Assembly (NCBI RefSeq): GCF_002911015.1 | Contig: NZ_KZ626858.1 | Coordinates: 39,289-103,288 of the forward strand | From: Streptomyces populi | GTDB taxonomy: Bacteria; Actinomycetota; Actinomycetes; Streptomycetales; Streptomycetaceae | Reading direction: 5' to 3' | DNA: 64,000 nucleotides | Part shown: positions 1 to 8,736 of the stretch, piece after piece | Numbering within the stretch: position 1 is the stretch's first letter | How the letters are laid out: each line of letters begins with the position of its first letter | Position numbers and translations under genes: made by a program | Notes under the pieces: model-generated | Seen by the model: only the letters and a program-made list of their open reading frames with translations | Database searches by the model: none | What the model was told of the DNA's origin: nothing

Positions 1-930
1 CGCGACGCGTCCGCCGGGGGCGAGCCGTGCGTCGAGGGTGGCGAAGTAGACGGGCCAGAACTCCTCGCCCACGGCTTCGACCATCTCGACGCTGACCACG
101 GCGTCGTACGTCCCGGTGGCCTCGCGGTAGTCGCACAGCTCGATGTCCACCCTCCCGTCGAGGCCCGCCTCGCTCACCCGCTCACGGGCCAGGGCCTGTT
201 GTTCCCGGGAGAGGGTGAGGGTGGTGACCCGGGCGCCGCGCGCGGCGGCACGGATCGCCAGTTCTCCCCAGCCGGTGCCGATCTCCAGGAGCCGGGTGCC
301 GGGCCCCACCTCCGCGAGGTCCAGAAGCCGGTCGATCTTGCGGTGCTGGGCGGCTGCCAGCAGGGGCCAGGAGGCGGGAAAGCTCTGGAAGAGGGCCGAC
401 GAATAGCTCAGGGTGTCGTCGAGGAAGAGCGCGAACAGGTCGTTGGACAGGTCGTAGTGGTGGCTGATGTTGTCGCGGGCTCCCGTGGGGGTGTTGCGCT
501 GGACGTCCGGCCGGCGCACCGCCCAGAGCCGCCGCAGCCTCTGCAACGGGGCCGGGACCAGCCGGGCCGCGTCGCCGGCGAGCACGGTGAGCGCGGCGGC
601 CAGGTCCGGCGCGTCCCACTCCCCCGCCATGTAGGACTCGCCGAAGCCGACGAGGCCCTGGACGCCGACGCGGTGGTGGAAGGCGTCCGGGTCGTGGATG
701 TCGATGACCGGGCCGCCGAGGCCGACGCGGGTTCCGTCGGCGAACCGCGCCCGCAGCGGCAGCCGCTCGAGCGCCCGGCGCACCAGGGCGCGGGTGACGG
801 CGGTGCGGACGCGCGAGGACGGCGGCGGGGCCGCCACCCCCGGCCGGCGCACCGGGCCGGTGTCCTGGCGGGATGCCTCAACGGTGTCCTGGCGGGGTGC
901 CTCGACCGGGCGGGATCCGGCTGTCGTCAT
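1..930 (-). CDS. Cyclopropane-fatty-acyl-phospholipid synthase family methyltransferase (3' end off window)
   Basis: SAM-dependent methyltransferase of the CFA synthase family, which transfers a methylene or methyl group to unsaturated acyl chains of membrane phospholipids. The visible 310 codons include the family-specific N-terminal domain, a HHYDLSNDLFALFLD segment typical of CFA synthases, and the SAM-binding loop LLEIGTGWGELA. A later VVSVEMVEAVGEEF stretch matches the catalytic region of the actinobacterial subfamily. The frame is open to the left edge, so the C-terminus is missing. The ATG at 930 overlaps the stop of the upstream DUF1365 gene in an ATGA, so translation is probably coupled. 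It is the last visible gene of a three-gene lipid operon. The family is clear; the exact product (cyclopropane, methyl-branched or other) is not. Confidence 0.9.
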   Translation of the reverse strand, partial: MTTAGSRPVEAPRQDTVEASRQDTGPVRRPGVAAPPPSSRVRTAVTRALVRRALERLPLRARFADGTRVGLGGPVIDIHDPDAFHHRVGVQGLVGFGESYMAGEWDAPDLAAALTVLAGDAARLVPAPLQRLRRLWAVRRPDVQRNTPTGARDNISHHYDLSNDLFALFLDDTLSYSSALFQSFPASWPLLAAAQHRKIDRLLDLAEVGPGTRLLEIGTGWGELAIRAAARGARVTTLTLSREQQALARERVSEAGLDGRVDIELCDYREATGTYDAVVSVEMVEAVGEEFWPVYFATLDARLAPGGRVA

Positions 931-1658
931 CTCGTTGTCTCCGGGGCTCGTCGACGGGGGCGGGGCTGGACGGGCAGTCCGCGCAGCCGGAGGCGGATGC
1001 CGTGCAGCCGGATGGCGGCGGACACGGCGACGGTGGACCACGGGTGGCGCAGCGTCTGACGCAGCAGCGCGCCGGTGGTCACGGCCTCCCGCGTTCCGCG
1101 CACGGTGGCGGTGAAGGGCCGGGTACCCGCGCGTTCCAGATGTACCGTCAGGTCGAGGCGGCCTCCGGGCTCGGGCAGCCGCATCCGGTAGGCGCCGTCG
1201 ACGGGGAAGAACGGCGACACGTAGAACTCCTTGCGGGTCCGCGCGGTTCCACCGCCGTCGGGACGCAGCAGGTAGGAGTGCCGTTCGCCGTAGGTGTTGT
1301 GCACCTCGGCGACGACGCAGCGCGGGGTGCCGTCGGGATCGTGGCACCAGTACAGGGTCAACGGGTTGAAGACATGGCCGAGGACGCGAGCGTGGGCGAG
1401 CATCAGCACCGGCCCGCCGCGCAGGTCGACGCCGTGCGCGGCGAGGAAGCGGTCCAGGCCCGCGCGGATGCTCGGCTGGTCGCCGTCGAAGTGGTCCCGG
1501 GGGTCGAACCGGGCCAACGGGCGCAGTGCGTACGGCAGTCGGGGCGGACGGTCGGGGTCGGTGAGCCACATGTACGTGCGGTGGCGCAGCGCGTACCGGG
1601 TGGGCGAGGTCCGTACGTGCGCGACCGTGCAGGGGTAGAGGGCGGGCGGGCCGGTCAC
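927..1658 (-). CDS. DUF1365 family protein
   Basis: A 243-residue DUF1365 protein. Recognisable family segments are CTVAHVRTSPTRYALRHRTY near the N-terminus, FNPLTLYWCHD in the middle, and VAEVHNTYGERHSYLL followed by KEFYVSPFFPVDG. No biochemical activity is established for the family to my knowledge, but it is repeatedly encoded between an FAD amine-oxidase-like gene and a CFA synthase. That is the arrangement here, with 4-bp overlaps at both ends (GTGA upstream, ATGA downstream). This points to a shared role in modifying unsaturated fatty acids. The GTG start at 1658 was chosen because of the overlap and the good N-terminal match. Confidence 0.88.
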   Translation of the reverse strand: MTGPPALYPCTVAHVRTSPTRYALRHRTYMWLTDPDRPPRLPYALRPLARFDPRDHFDGDQPSIRAGLDRFLAAHGVDLRGGPVLMLAHARVLGHVFNPLTLYWCHDPDGTPRCVVAEVHNTYGERHSYLLRPDGGGTARTRKEFYVSPFFPVDGAYRMRLPEPGGRLDLTVHLERAGTRPFTATVRGTREAVTTGALLRQTLRHPWSTVAVSAAIRLHGIRLRLRGLPVQPRPRRRAPETTR

Positions 1659-2980
1659 CAGGTCACCCCCAGCGCCTCGGCCGCCTCGACGCCGGACCGG
1701 CAGCCGTCCTCGTGGAAGCCCCAGCCGTGGTAGGCACCGGCATACGCGGTCACCGGGCCGTTCAGGGCGGGGAGCCGGCGCTGGGCGGCGACGGACTCCG
1801 GGGTGTAGACGGGGTGTTCGTACTCCATGCGGGCCAGGACCCGGGCGGGGTCGACCCGGTCCTCGCCGCCGAGGGTGACGACGTAGGTCTCGGGTGCGTC
1901 GAGCCGTTGCAGCCGGTTCATGTCGTAGCTGACCCGGACCCGGTCGGCGCCGGTGTCGCAGGCGGGCATCAGATAGTTCCAGGAGGCGCGCGCCCCGCGG
2001 GCGCTCGGCAGCAGCGCGGTGTCGGTGTGCAGGAGGGTGGTGTTGCGCGAGTAGCGGAACGCCCCGAGCACCTCGCGTTCCTCGTCGGTGGGGTCCGCGA
2101 GCAGCCGCAGGGCCTGGCCGGGGTGGCAGGCGACGACCACGGAGCCGTACGAGTCGGTGGTGCCGTCCTCGGTGGTGACGTCCACCCCGTCCGCGTGGCG
2201 GCGCACGGCGCGGACCGGGGTGGAGGTGTGCACCGCGTCGAGTTCCTTGGCCAGTCGCTCGACGTAGGAGCGGGAGCCTCCGGTCACCGTGCGCCAGACG
2301 GGCGAGCCGCCCACGGAGAGCATGCCGTGGTGCTCCAGGAAGCGGAACAGGTGGGCGGCCGGGTGGCGGAGGGCCGCCGTCGCGTCGCAGGACCAGACCG
2401 CGGAGACGAGCGGGGTCATGAAGTGCCGGGTGAAGTAGGGCGAGTAACCCTGCCGGGCGATGAACTCGCCCAGGGTGAGGACGTCCTCGTCGCCGTCGGC
2501 GAGGAGCCGGCGGGCGGCGCGGTGGAACGCCGGCACTTCGGTGAGCATCCTCAGGTAGGGTCCGCGCACCGCGCTGCTCGGCCGGGCGAACAGGCCGGAG
2601 GGGCCGCGGGCGCCCGCGTACTGGAGCCCGCATCCCTCGCACCGGACCGACATGCTCATCTCGGACTCCTGGGTGGCGACGCCGAGTTCGGCGAACAGCC
2701 GCAGCAGGTTGGGGTAGGTGCGGCGGTTGTGCACGATGAAGCCCGAGTCGACGCGGTGCAGGCGTCCGTCGGCCGAGGTCAGGTCGTGGGTGTGCGCGTG
2801 TCCGCCGAGCCGGCCGTCCGCCTCGTAGAGGGTCACGGGCCGTTCACGGCTCAGGACGTACGCCGCGGTGAGCCCGGCCACTCCCCCGCCGATCACGGCC
2901 GTGCGCCGGAGCGCTCCGCGCCGCTCCTCTCCGGTGCGCCCGGCACCGCCGTCCCCGGTGTCCGTCGGCCCTCGCCTCAT
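1655..2980 (-). CDS. FAD-dependent oxidoreductase (amine-oxidase-like fold)
   Basis: A 441-residue flavoprotein with an N-terminal Rossmann dinucleotide motif TAVIGGGVAGLTAAYVLS and a C-terminal FAD-contact region ending AYAGAYHGWGFHEDGCRSG. It belongs to the NAD(P)/FAD-binding amine-oxidase-like family found with CFA synthases. Inference: it desaturates or oxidises a fatty-acyl chain before or after methylation. In alphaproteobacteria comparable gene sets have been tied to methylated furan fatty acids, but whether that holds here is unknown. It is the first gene of the three-gene operon, and its stop overlaps the DUF1365 GTG by 4 bp. The ATG at 2980 is chosen because the reading frame upstream has no family similarity and the Rossmann motif begins about 27 residues in. 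Confidence 0.88.
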   Translation of the reverse strand: MRRGPTDTGDGGAGRTGEERRGALRRTAVIGGGVAGLTAAYVLSRERPVTLYEADGRLGGHAHTHDLTSADGRLHRVDSGFIVHNRRTYPNLLRLFAELGVATQESEMSMSVRCEGCGLQYAGARGPSGLFARPSSAVRGPYLRMLTEVPAFHRAARRLLADGDEDVLTLGEFIARQGYSPYFTRHFMTPLVSAVWSCDATAALRHPAAHLFRFLEHHGMLSVGGSPVWRTVTGGSRSYVERLAKELDAVHTSTPVRAVRRHADGVDVTTEDGTTDSYGSVVVACHPGQALRLLADPTDEEREVLGAFRYSRNTTLLHTDTALLPSARGARASWNYLMPACDTGADRVRVSYDMNRLQRLDAPETYVVTLGGEDRVDPARVLARMEYEHPVYTPESVAAQRRLPALNGPVTAYAGAYHGWGFHEDGCRSGVEAAEALGVTW

Positions 2981-3111
2981 CGGTCTCCTCCCGCCCGGCT
3001 CCCGGTCGGAGCCTTCGAGAGGTATTCCGAAGCCGGAGGCCGAACGGATGGGGCCGGACGGGATCCGTCGTGAAACGGGCGGAAGGCGTCCGGTCCGCCG
3101 TGCGGGGACGC

Positions 3112-3930
3112 TCACGCCCCGCCGGTGTACCGGGCCAGTTCCCAGGGGTCGTGGGCGCTGAAGACGTCGACCTCGCCGCCGTGCAGGCGGACCAGTTCCC
3201 GCAGCCGCGCGTGGTTGGCGAGCCGCAGGGGCCGGTCCACCTCGGCGATCTGCTGGAGGAGGTCCAGGCCCGGGTGGCCCGCGGGACGGTCGGGGTCGAC
3301 CTCGCGGTGGAAGTAGTACGCGTCGCCGCAGTGCAGGAGCCATCGGCCGGAGTCCTCGACGGCGATCGCGCTGTGGCCCCGGGTGTGCCCGCCGAGCGGG
3401 ACGAGCAGGATCTCCGCCTCCAGGCCCTCCAGCGGCCGGACCGCGTCGAAGCCGAACCAGGGGTCCCCCGAGGGCTGCGCGTACGTGACCCAGTGCGGTC
3501 GGTGCGCCCACTGGGACGGCCGGTAGCGGACGCGGTCCTCGGGATGGGTGCCCGGTGCCGCCATGGCCGCGCGGTGCTCGGCCTCGCCCAGATGGATCTT
3601 GGCCCAGGGGAAGTCGGGGAGGCCGCCGGCGTGGTCCACGTCGAGGTGGCTGAGCACGACGTGCCGTACGTCCTCGGGCCGGAAGCCGAGGGCGCGGACC
3701 TGGTGCAGCGCGGTCTCGGCGAGGTCCAGGGCGGGCTGGGCGCGGCCGAGGAAGTCCGCGCCGAGGCTCTCCTCGGGCCGGGCCACGTCCGCGGTGCCGA
3801 TGCCGCTGTCGACGAGGACGAGACCGTCGCGGTCGGTCTCGACGAGGAGGCAGTGGCACACGGCGGGCAGACCCCCCTCGTCGGTGTCGATCGTCCGCAG
3901 GGAACCGCAGTTCAGGTGGTGGATCTTCAC
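3112..3930 (-). CDS. MBL-fold metallo-hydrolase
   Basis: A 272-residue metallo-beta-lactamase-fold hydrolase. The metal motif is SHLDVDHAGG (HxxxDH type), followed by downstream ligands in GGHTRGHS and CGDAYY, so a dinuclear metal site should be complete. The substrate is unknown; the fold includes lactonases, thioesterases and glyoxalase II. It is transcribed divergently from a tetR gene across about 105 bp containing paired palindromes, which suggests it is that repressor's target. It lies 131 bp upstream of the FAD oxidoreductase gene and may start a longer transcript. Confidence 0.85.
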   Translation of the reverse strand: MKIHHLNCGSLRTIDTDEGGLPAVCHCLLVETDRDGLVLVDSGIGTADVARPEESLGADFLGRAQPALDLAETALHQVRALGFRPEDVRHVVLSHLDVDHAGGLPDFPWAKIHLGEAEHRAAMAAPGTHPEDRVRYRPSQWAHRPHWVTYAQPSGDPWFGFDAVRPLEGLEAEILLVPLGGHTRGHSAIAVEDSGRWLLHCGDAYYFHREVDPDRPAGHPGLDLLQQIAEVDRPLRLANHARLRELVRLHGGEVDVFSAHDPWELARYTGGA

Positions 3931-3965
3931 GATGAGTCCCTCTCAGGCGCATACGGGGGTCCACA

Positions 3966-4018
3966 GGTGGCGCCACCATTAGATAACGAACGTTCGTAAG
4001 CTAATAGCGAACGGTCGT
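3966..4018. promoter_or_regulatory. Divergent promoter region with paired TetR-type operators
   Basis: Two related 12-bp palindromes lie 21 bp apart: ACGAACGTTCGT (perfect, 3986-3997) and GCGAACGGTCGT (imperfect, 4007-4018). A third perfect palindrome, GGTGGCGCCACC, is at 3966-3977. They occupy the gap between the divergent MBL hydrolase and tetR genes, so the adjacent TetR protein is the natural candidate for binding the GAACGTTC-like pair. The AT-richer stretch between them fits a -10 region. Confidence 0.65.
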
Positions 4019-4035
4019 CAGGTTAAAGTGGGCGC

Positions 4036-4638
4036 ATGAGCCCGCGCAAGTCCGTCGCCGAAACCGCCGCCACCCGCGACCGGATCATCGGGAGCGCCCT
4101 GGCACTGGCCTCCGCCGAGGGCCTCGAAGGGCTCACCATCGGGCGGCTCGCCGCCGATCTGGCCATGAGCAAGGCCGGCGTGATCGGCCACTTCGGCAGC
4201 AAGGAGGCGCTCCAGCTCGCTGTGCTGGACGCGGCCGTCGAGCGGTTCACCCTGCGGGTCCCGGCACGGGCGGTCGGAGCGCGGCCCGGCACGGAGCGAC
4301 TGGCCCGCACCTACGACGAGTGGATCGCCTACATGGCCGAGGACGAGGGCCACGGCGGCTGCTTCCTCACCTCGGTGGCCACCGAGTTCGACGGCCGCCC
4401 CGGCCCGGTCCGCGACGCGGTCCTGGCCGCTCTGGGCACGTGGACGGCGTACGTCAAGGCGGAGATCGACACGGGCATCGGGGCCTGCGAGCTCCCCGAG
4501 GACACGGACGTGGACCAGCTCGCCTTCGAGCTGGGCGGAGTGGTCCTCGCGGCCGGCCAGTCCATCAAGCTGCACCGCGACCCGCAGGCACCGGACCGGG
4601 CGCGCCGCGCCGTCGCCCGGCTGCTCGGCGCGCCCTGA
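4036..4638 (+). CDS. TetR/AcrR family transcriptional repressor
   Basis: A 200-residue TetR family protein. The N-terminal helix-turn-helix region spans about residues 10-55 (TRDRIIGSALALASAEGLEG, then IGRLAADLAMSKAGVIGHFG). The C-terminal ligand-binding domain contains GGCFLTSVATEFDGRPG, typical of TetR proteins with a TetR_C_16-like domain. The ligand is unknown. It is divergent from the MBL hydrolase gene over the operators at 3986-4018 and probably represses itself and that gene. It is convergent with the acyl-CoA ligase gene downstream. Confidence 0.9.
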   Translation: MSPRKSVAETAATRDRIIGSALALASAEGLEGLTIGRLAADLAMSKAGVIGHFGSKEALQLAVLDAAVERFTLRVPARAVGARPGTERLARTYDEWIAYMAEDEGHGGCFLTSVATEFDGRPGPVRDAVLAALGTWTAYVKAEIDTGIGACELPEDTDVDQLAFELGGVVLAAGQSIKLHRDPQAPDRARRAVARLLGAP

Positions 4639-4663
4639 GGATTCACCTCCAAGAAGCCCGGGG

Positions 4664-4681
4664 CCGGGCGAAGCCGCCCGG
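4664..4681. terminator. Possible bidirectional terminator hairpin
   Basis: A 7-bp GC stem (CCGGGCG / CGCCCGG) with a 4-nt loop in the 51-bp gap between the convergent tetR and acyl-CoA ligase genes. There is no U-tract, as is common in Streptomyces. Confidence 0.4.
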
Positions 4682-4689
4682 GGGGAGGC

Positions 4690-6228
4690 TCAGTTGACGT
4701 CCCGGTCGTGCCCTTCCCAGTACGGCCGGCGCAGCTTGTACTTCTGGAGCTTGCCGGTGGCCGTCCGGGCCAGCTCGCCCCGGAACTCGACCGAGGTCGG
4801 CGCCTTGTACCCGGCGAGACGCTCCTTGCAGTACCCGATCAGCTCGCTCTCCGTCGCCTCCGTGTCCGGGGCGAGGACCACCAGGGCCTTGACCGTCTCG
4901 CCCCACTTCTCGTGCGGCACGCCGATGACCGCGACCTCGGCGACCGCGGGATGGCTGAAGAGCGTGTCCTCCACCTCGATCGAGGACACGTTCTCCCCGC
5001 CCGTGATGATCACGTCCTTCTTGCGGTCACTGATCGTCAGATAGCCGTCCTCGCCGATGGATCCGCCGTCCCCGGTGTGGAACCAGCCGTCGGCCAGCGC
5101 CCGTCCGGTCTCCTCGGGCTGCTCCCAGTACCCCTCCAGGACGACGTTGGAGCGCGCGAGGATCTCCCCGTCGGGCGCGGTGCGCAGGCTCACGCCGAGC
5201 GCGGGGGCACCGGCGCGCACCAGCTTCTCGGCCCGCGCCTGCGGGTCGAGGCCGTCCCATTCGGAGCGGGTGCGGTTGACGGTGAGCAGGGGCGAGGTCT
5301 CGGTGAGGCCGTAGATCTGGATGAACTCCCAGCCCAGCAGGGACTCGACCCGTGCGACGGTCCTCGTGGGCGGCGGCGCCCCGGCGACGATGATGCGGAC
5401 CCGGTCGCGGCCGGGGATCTCGCCCTCCCAGGACTCGGCGGCGGCCAGCACGGCGTTGACGACGGCCGGGGCCGCGCACATCACCGTCACCCCGTGCTCG
5501 GCGACCCGGCGCAGGATCTCCGCCCCGTCGACCTTGCGCAGCGCGATCTGCCGGACGCCGAGGCCCGCCATCGCGAAGGGCATCCCCCAGCCGTTCGCGT
5601 GGAACATGGGCAGGGTGTGCAGATAGACGTCGCGATCGGTGACACCGGCGTGCAAGGCGAAGGTCGTGGCGTTGACCCAGATGTTGCGGTGCGTGATCTG
5701 GACGCCCTTGGGCCGGGCCGTCGTACCGCTGGTGTAGTTGATGGTGGCGGTCGCGTTCTCGTCCGGCTCCCAGGGGCGGGGGTCGGTGCCGAAGCGGTAC
5801 AGCTCGGCGTCCGCGACGGCTCCGAGGGTGAAGCGGTGCTTGCAGGCGACCCCGGCGAGTCGGTCGGCCAGTTCGGGGTCGACGAGCAGGACGCTCGCGC
5901 CCGAGTGCTCGACGATGTAACCCACCTCCTCGGCCGTCAGCCGGAAGTTGACCGGTACGAGGACCCGGCCGTGACCGCTGACGCCGAAGAACGAGGTGAG
6001 GAGCCTGGCACTGTTGGGCGAGACGACGGCCACGCGCGCGCCGTGCGGGACGTCCAGCGCGTCGAGCCCGGCGGCCTGGGCTCTGGCCAGTTCGCCGACG
6101 CGCCGATAGGTCAGCCCCTCCCAGGGCTCGGCCGGCTGGTCGGGTTCGTCGACGACACCGAGGCGGTCGCCGTACACGGTGACGGCGCGGTCCAGGAAAT
6201 CAAGGGCTCCGAAGGGGACGAGCATCAC
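4690..6228 (-). CDS. Acyl-CoA synthetase (class I adenylate-forming, AMP-binding)
   Basis: A 512-residue adenylate-forming ligase that would activate a carboxylic acid with ATP and join it to CoA. The P-loop motif INYTSGTTARPKGV lies near residue 160, the A5 region is IQIYGLTETSP, and the A8 motif YLTISDRKKDVIITGGENVS precedes the C-terminal subdomain. That subdomain holds the catalytic lysine in TATGKLQKYKLR. Length and motifs fit medium/long-chain or dicarboxylate-CoA ligases rather than NRPS domains. The start is GTG at 6228 or ATG at 6225. It is transcribed alone, divergent from the GNAT gene. The substrate cannot be assigned from sequence. Confidence 0.9.
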   Translation of the reverse strand: MMLVPFGALDFLDRAVTVYGDRLGVVDEPDQPAEPWEGLTYRRVGELARAQAAGLDALDVPHGARVAVVSPNSARLLTSFFGVSGHGRVLVPVNFRLTAEEVGYIVEHSGASVLLVDPELADRLAGVACKHRFTLGAVADAELYRFGTDPRPWEPDENATATINYTSGTTARPKGVQITHRNIWVNATTFALHAGVTDRDVYLHTLPMFHANGWGMPFAMAGLGVRQIALRKVDGAEILRRVAEHGVTVMCAAPAVVNAVLAAAESWEGEIPGRDRVRIIVAGAPPPTRTVARVESLLGWEFIQIYGLTETSPLLTVNRTRSEWDGLDPQARAEKLVRAGAPALGVSLRTAPDGEILARSNVVLEGYWEQPEETGRALADGWFHTGDGGSIGEDGYLTISDRKKDVIITGGENVSSIEVEDTLFSHPAVAEVAVIGVPHEKWGETVKALVVLAPDTEATESELIGYCKERLAGYKAPTSVEFRGELARTATGKLQKYKLRRPYWEGHDRDVN

Positions 6229-6383
6229 GGCCTCCCGACGATCGGACGATGTCCCCTTTCTATCGTGACCCGGCCCCCGCGCATCCGGACGGCACCCGAT
6301 CGGTCACCGGCCGCGGTGTCCGGATCCTTGTGCGTGTCCTCGCCTCCTTGGTCTTCGCCCGCCCGGCACGTCACGATCGTCCG

Positions 6384-6956
6384 ATGGACAGCCGACCGAC
6401 GTTCGACTTCCCCCGGCCCCTGCGCATCGGCGGGCTGGGGCTGCACCTGCGCGAGTGGTCCGACGACGACGTCGAGGACCTCGTCGCGCTCTACGACGAT
6501 CCCGAGATCGACCGGTGGACGCCGGTCGTCTCGCCCTTCGACACCGAGGCGGCGCTCGCCTATCTCGCGGCGGCCCAGCAGAAGAACGCCGAGGGACGGG
6601 GCGCGCAGCTGGCCATCACCACGGACGGCGCGCGGCCCCGGGGCGAGATCCTGCTGTTCCCCGGCACGGCCGACGACCGTGACGTCGAGCTGGCCTACGG
6701 CGTGGGGGCCGCCCACCGGGGCCTGGGACTCGCGACCCGCGCGGTCCGGCTCGTCGTCGACTTCGCCCACCGCCGCGTCGGCGGCCGGCGTGTCGTGCTG
6801 TGCATCGAGGACGGGAACACCGCGAGCGAGGCGGTCGCCCGGGCGACGGGCTTCGCCCGCACCGACGACGATCCCGTCATCCGTACGGCGAAGGGCCGGG
6901 ACGTCGTCCTGCGGACCTGGAGCCATCTCGGGGACGACGGGCCGCACCTCGGGTGA
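6384..6956 (+). CDS. GNAT family N-acetyltransferase (RimJ/RimL-like)
   Basis: A 190-residue GNAT of the RimJ/RimL type. The acetyl-CoA-binding segment is ELAYGVGAAHRGLGLATRA and the C-terminal part contains IEDGNTASEAVARATGFARTD, the usual N-x-x-S motif of this family. The ATG at 6384 is preferred because the family fold begins about 15 residues later. An upstream in-frame ATG at 6249 would add 45 residues without similarity. The substrate is unknown. Confidence 0.8.
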   Translation: MDSRPTFDFPRPLRIGGLGLHLREWSDDDVEDLVALYDDPEIDRWTPVVSPFDTEAALAYLAAAQQKNAEGRGAQLAITTDGARPRGEILLFPGTADDRDVELAYGVGAAHRGLGLATRAVRLVVDFAHRRVGGRRVVLCIEDGNTASEAVARATGFARTDDDPVIRTAKGRDVVLRTWSHLGDDGPHLG

Positions 6957-6959
6957 GGG

Positions 6960-6974
6960 GCCCTCCGGGAGGGC
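6960..6974. terminator. Weak hairpin after GNAT gene
   Basis: GCCCTC-CGG-GAGGGC immediately after the stop of the GNAT gene, in the 146-bp gap before the convergent permease gene. The stem is short, so this is only a possible terminator. Confidence 0.3.
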
Positions 6975-7102
6975 GACCGCCTCGGGAGCGCGGACGGCCC
7001 CCGTGGAACGGAGGAACGGACAGGGCAGGGCTCCGGCGGTGGCGGGCGCTCCGGCGTCACACGTCCGGGACGCCCTGTGCCGTCGTACCGTACGGCCGTC
7101 CG

Positions 7103-8557
7103 TCACGCCTCCGCGGGCTCCGCCTCCGGGGGCGGCGCCGCCAGGTACTCCTCGCTGACCTCCTTCGGACCGAAGGGCCACACCTTCTCCAGCCGGGCCC
7201 AGACGGCGAAGGCGACCAGGCCGAGGGCGAGCCAGGCCAGCGACCACTCGATGGGGTGGCGGCCCGGGGAGTTCTTGTCCGCGTACCCGTAGATGGTGAG
7301 CCAGCCGGCGAGGGCGAGGAGGCTCGGCAGGGGGTAGAGCCACATCCGGTACGGACGGCGCAGTCCCGGCTGCCGTCGGCGCAGCACCGACAGGGCGACG
7401 ACCTGGGCCAGCGCCTGGACGATCACCATGACGGTGGTCAGCAGCTGGATGAGGGTGGCGAGGTCGGTGTGGCGGCCGATCAGGAACCCGACCGCCGTGA
7501 TGACGCCCATGGTGGCCAGACCCAGCGTCGGGAAGCGGTGCCTGGGGTGCAGTCTGGCGTAGGGGCGGAAGAACACGCCCTCGCGGGCGGCGTCGTAGGG
7601 CACTCTCGAACCGCCCAGCAGCCCGGTGAAGACCGAGGCGAGCGCGGTGATCAGGATGAGGACGGTGACCGTGTCGGCGGCCCCCTTGCCCCAGGTCTCC
7701 TCCATGACCGCCGAGGCCACCGAGGTGGAGGCGACGTCGCCCGGGTCGGTCATCCGCTCCCAGTCGATGACGCCGAGCGTGCCGATCTGGAGCAGCAGGT
7801 AGATCGCCATGATGCCGAGGATGGAGCAGACGATGGAACGGGGCAGGGTGCGGCCCGGGTCCTTGATCTCGGCGCCCATGTACGCGGTGGTGTTGTAGCC
7901 GAGGTAGTCGTAGATGCCGATGGTCAGGCCCGCGGCGAAGCCGACCCAGAAGTGGCCGGTGGACAGCGCGAACGCGTGCGCCGGGTAGGTGAAGGCGCGG
8001 GCGGCGCTGAAGTCGGTGGCGGCGGCGACGATCACGAGGAGGACCGAGGTGATCATCACGGCCCACATGACGGCGGTGATCCGCGCGATGTGCTCGATCC
8101 CCCGCCACAGCAGGAGGACCACGAGGGCGACCATGCCGAGTCCGACGAGATCGCCGGTGGTCCTGCTCATGTCGGGGACCAGATAGCCGAGGTACTGGAC
8201 GAAGCCGACCACGCCCGTGGACATGATCAGCGGGATGAAGAGCATCGCCGTCCAGACGAACAGGAAGGGCATCAGGCGTCCGGTGCGGTACTGGAAAGCC
8301 TGGCGCAGATAGACGTAACTGCCGCCGGAACCGGGCATCGCGGCGCCGAGTTCGGCCCAGACGAGTCCGTCGGCGAGCGCCAGCAGCGCGCCCGCGACGA
8401 ATCCGATGACGGCCTGCGGTCCACCGAACGCGGCGACCATGAGCGGGATCGTCACGAACGGCCCGATGCCGCACATCTGGCTCATGTTGATGGCGATGGC
8501 CTGGAACAGGCCGACGCGGCGGACGAAGCCGCCGGCGGCCGACGGGGTACCGGACAC
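7103..8557 (-). CDS. APC family amino acid permease
   Basis: A 484-residue integral membrane protein of the amino acid-polyamine-organocation superfamily with about 12 hydrophobic segments. The first helix region FQAIAINMSQMCGIGPFVTI carries the G-x-G break that binds substrate backbones in APC carriers, and TM6 has the YDYLGYNTTAYMGAEIKDPG signature. The substrate is not predictable. The GTG at 8557 is preceded by AGGAGG at good spacing. It is divergent from the ROK regulator, whose operator-like site lies in the shared gap, so it is a likely target of that regulator. Confidence 0.88.
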   Translation of the reverse strand: MSGTPSAAGGFVRRVGLFQAIAINMSQMCGIGPFVTIPLMVAAFGGPQAVIGFVAGALLALADGLVWAELGAAMPGSGGSYVYLRQAFQYRTGRLMPFLFVWTAMLFIPLIMSTGVVGFVQYLGYLVPDMSRTTGDLVGLGMVALVVLLLWRGIEHIARITAVMWAVMITSVLLVIVAAATDFSAARAFTYPAHAFALSTGHFWVGFAAGLTIGIYDYLGYNTTAYMGAEIKDPGRTLPRSIVCSILGIMAIYLLLQIGTLGVIDWERMTDPGDVASTSVASAVMEETWGKGAADTVTVLILITALASVFTGLLGGSRVPYDAAREGVFFRPYARLHPRHRFPTLGLATMGVITAVGFLIGRHTDLATLIQLLTTVMVIVQALAQVVALSVLRRRQPGLRRPYRMWLYPLPSLLALAGWLTIYGYADKNSPGRHPIEWSLAWLALGLVAFAVWARLEKVWPFGPKEVSEEYLAAPPPEAEPAEA

Positions 8558-8695
8558 GGATCCTCCTCAGGACGAAACGTGCGCAGAAGTACGAGGCGGC
8601 GGCCGCCCCGGGGACGGCCGAGGGATCGAGGGCTGCGGGCGCCCGCCCCGTGCCGGACTCCCCTCGGCCCGTCGGAGAGGCCGACCGGGCGATAA

Positions 8696-8712
8696 AGTTA
8701 AGGAGACTTACT
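8696..8712. promoter_or_regulatory. Candidate ROK operator
   Basis: An AT-rich imperfect inverted repeat, AGTTAAG-GAGA-CTTACT, in an otherwise GC-rich gap just upstream of the rok start. ROK repressors typically bind AT-rich inverted repeats with TTA(G/C)T halves. It lies between the divergent permease and rok genes and could control both. Confidence 0.5.
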
Positions 8713-8736
8713 AAGCGCGTCAAGGGGGCGTGACGC

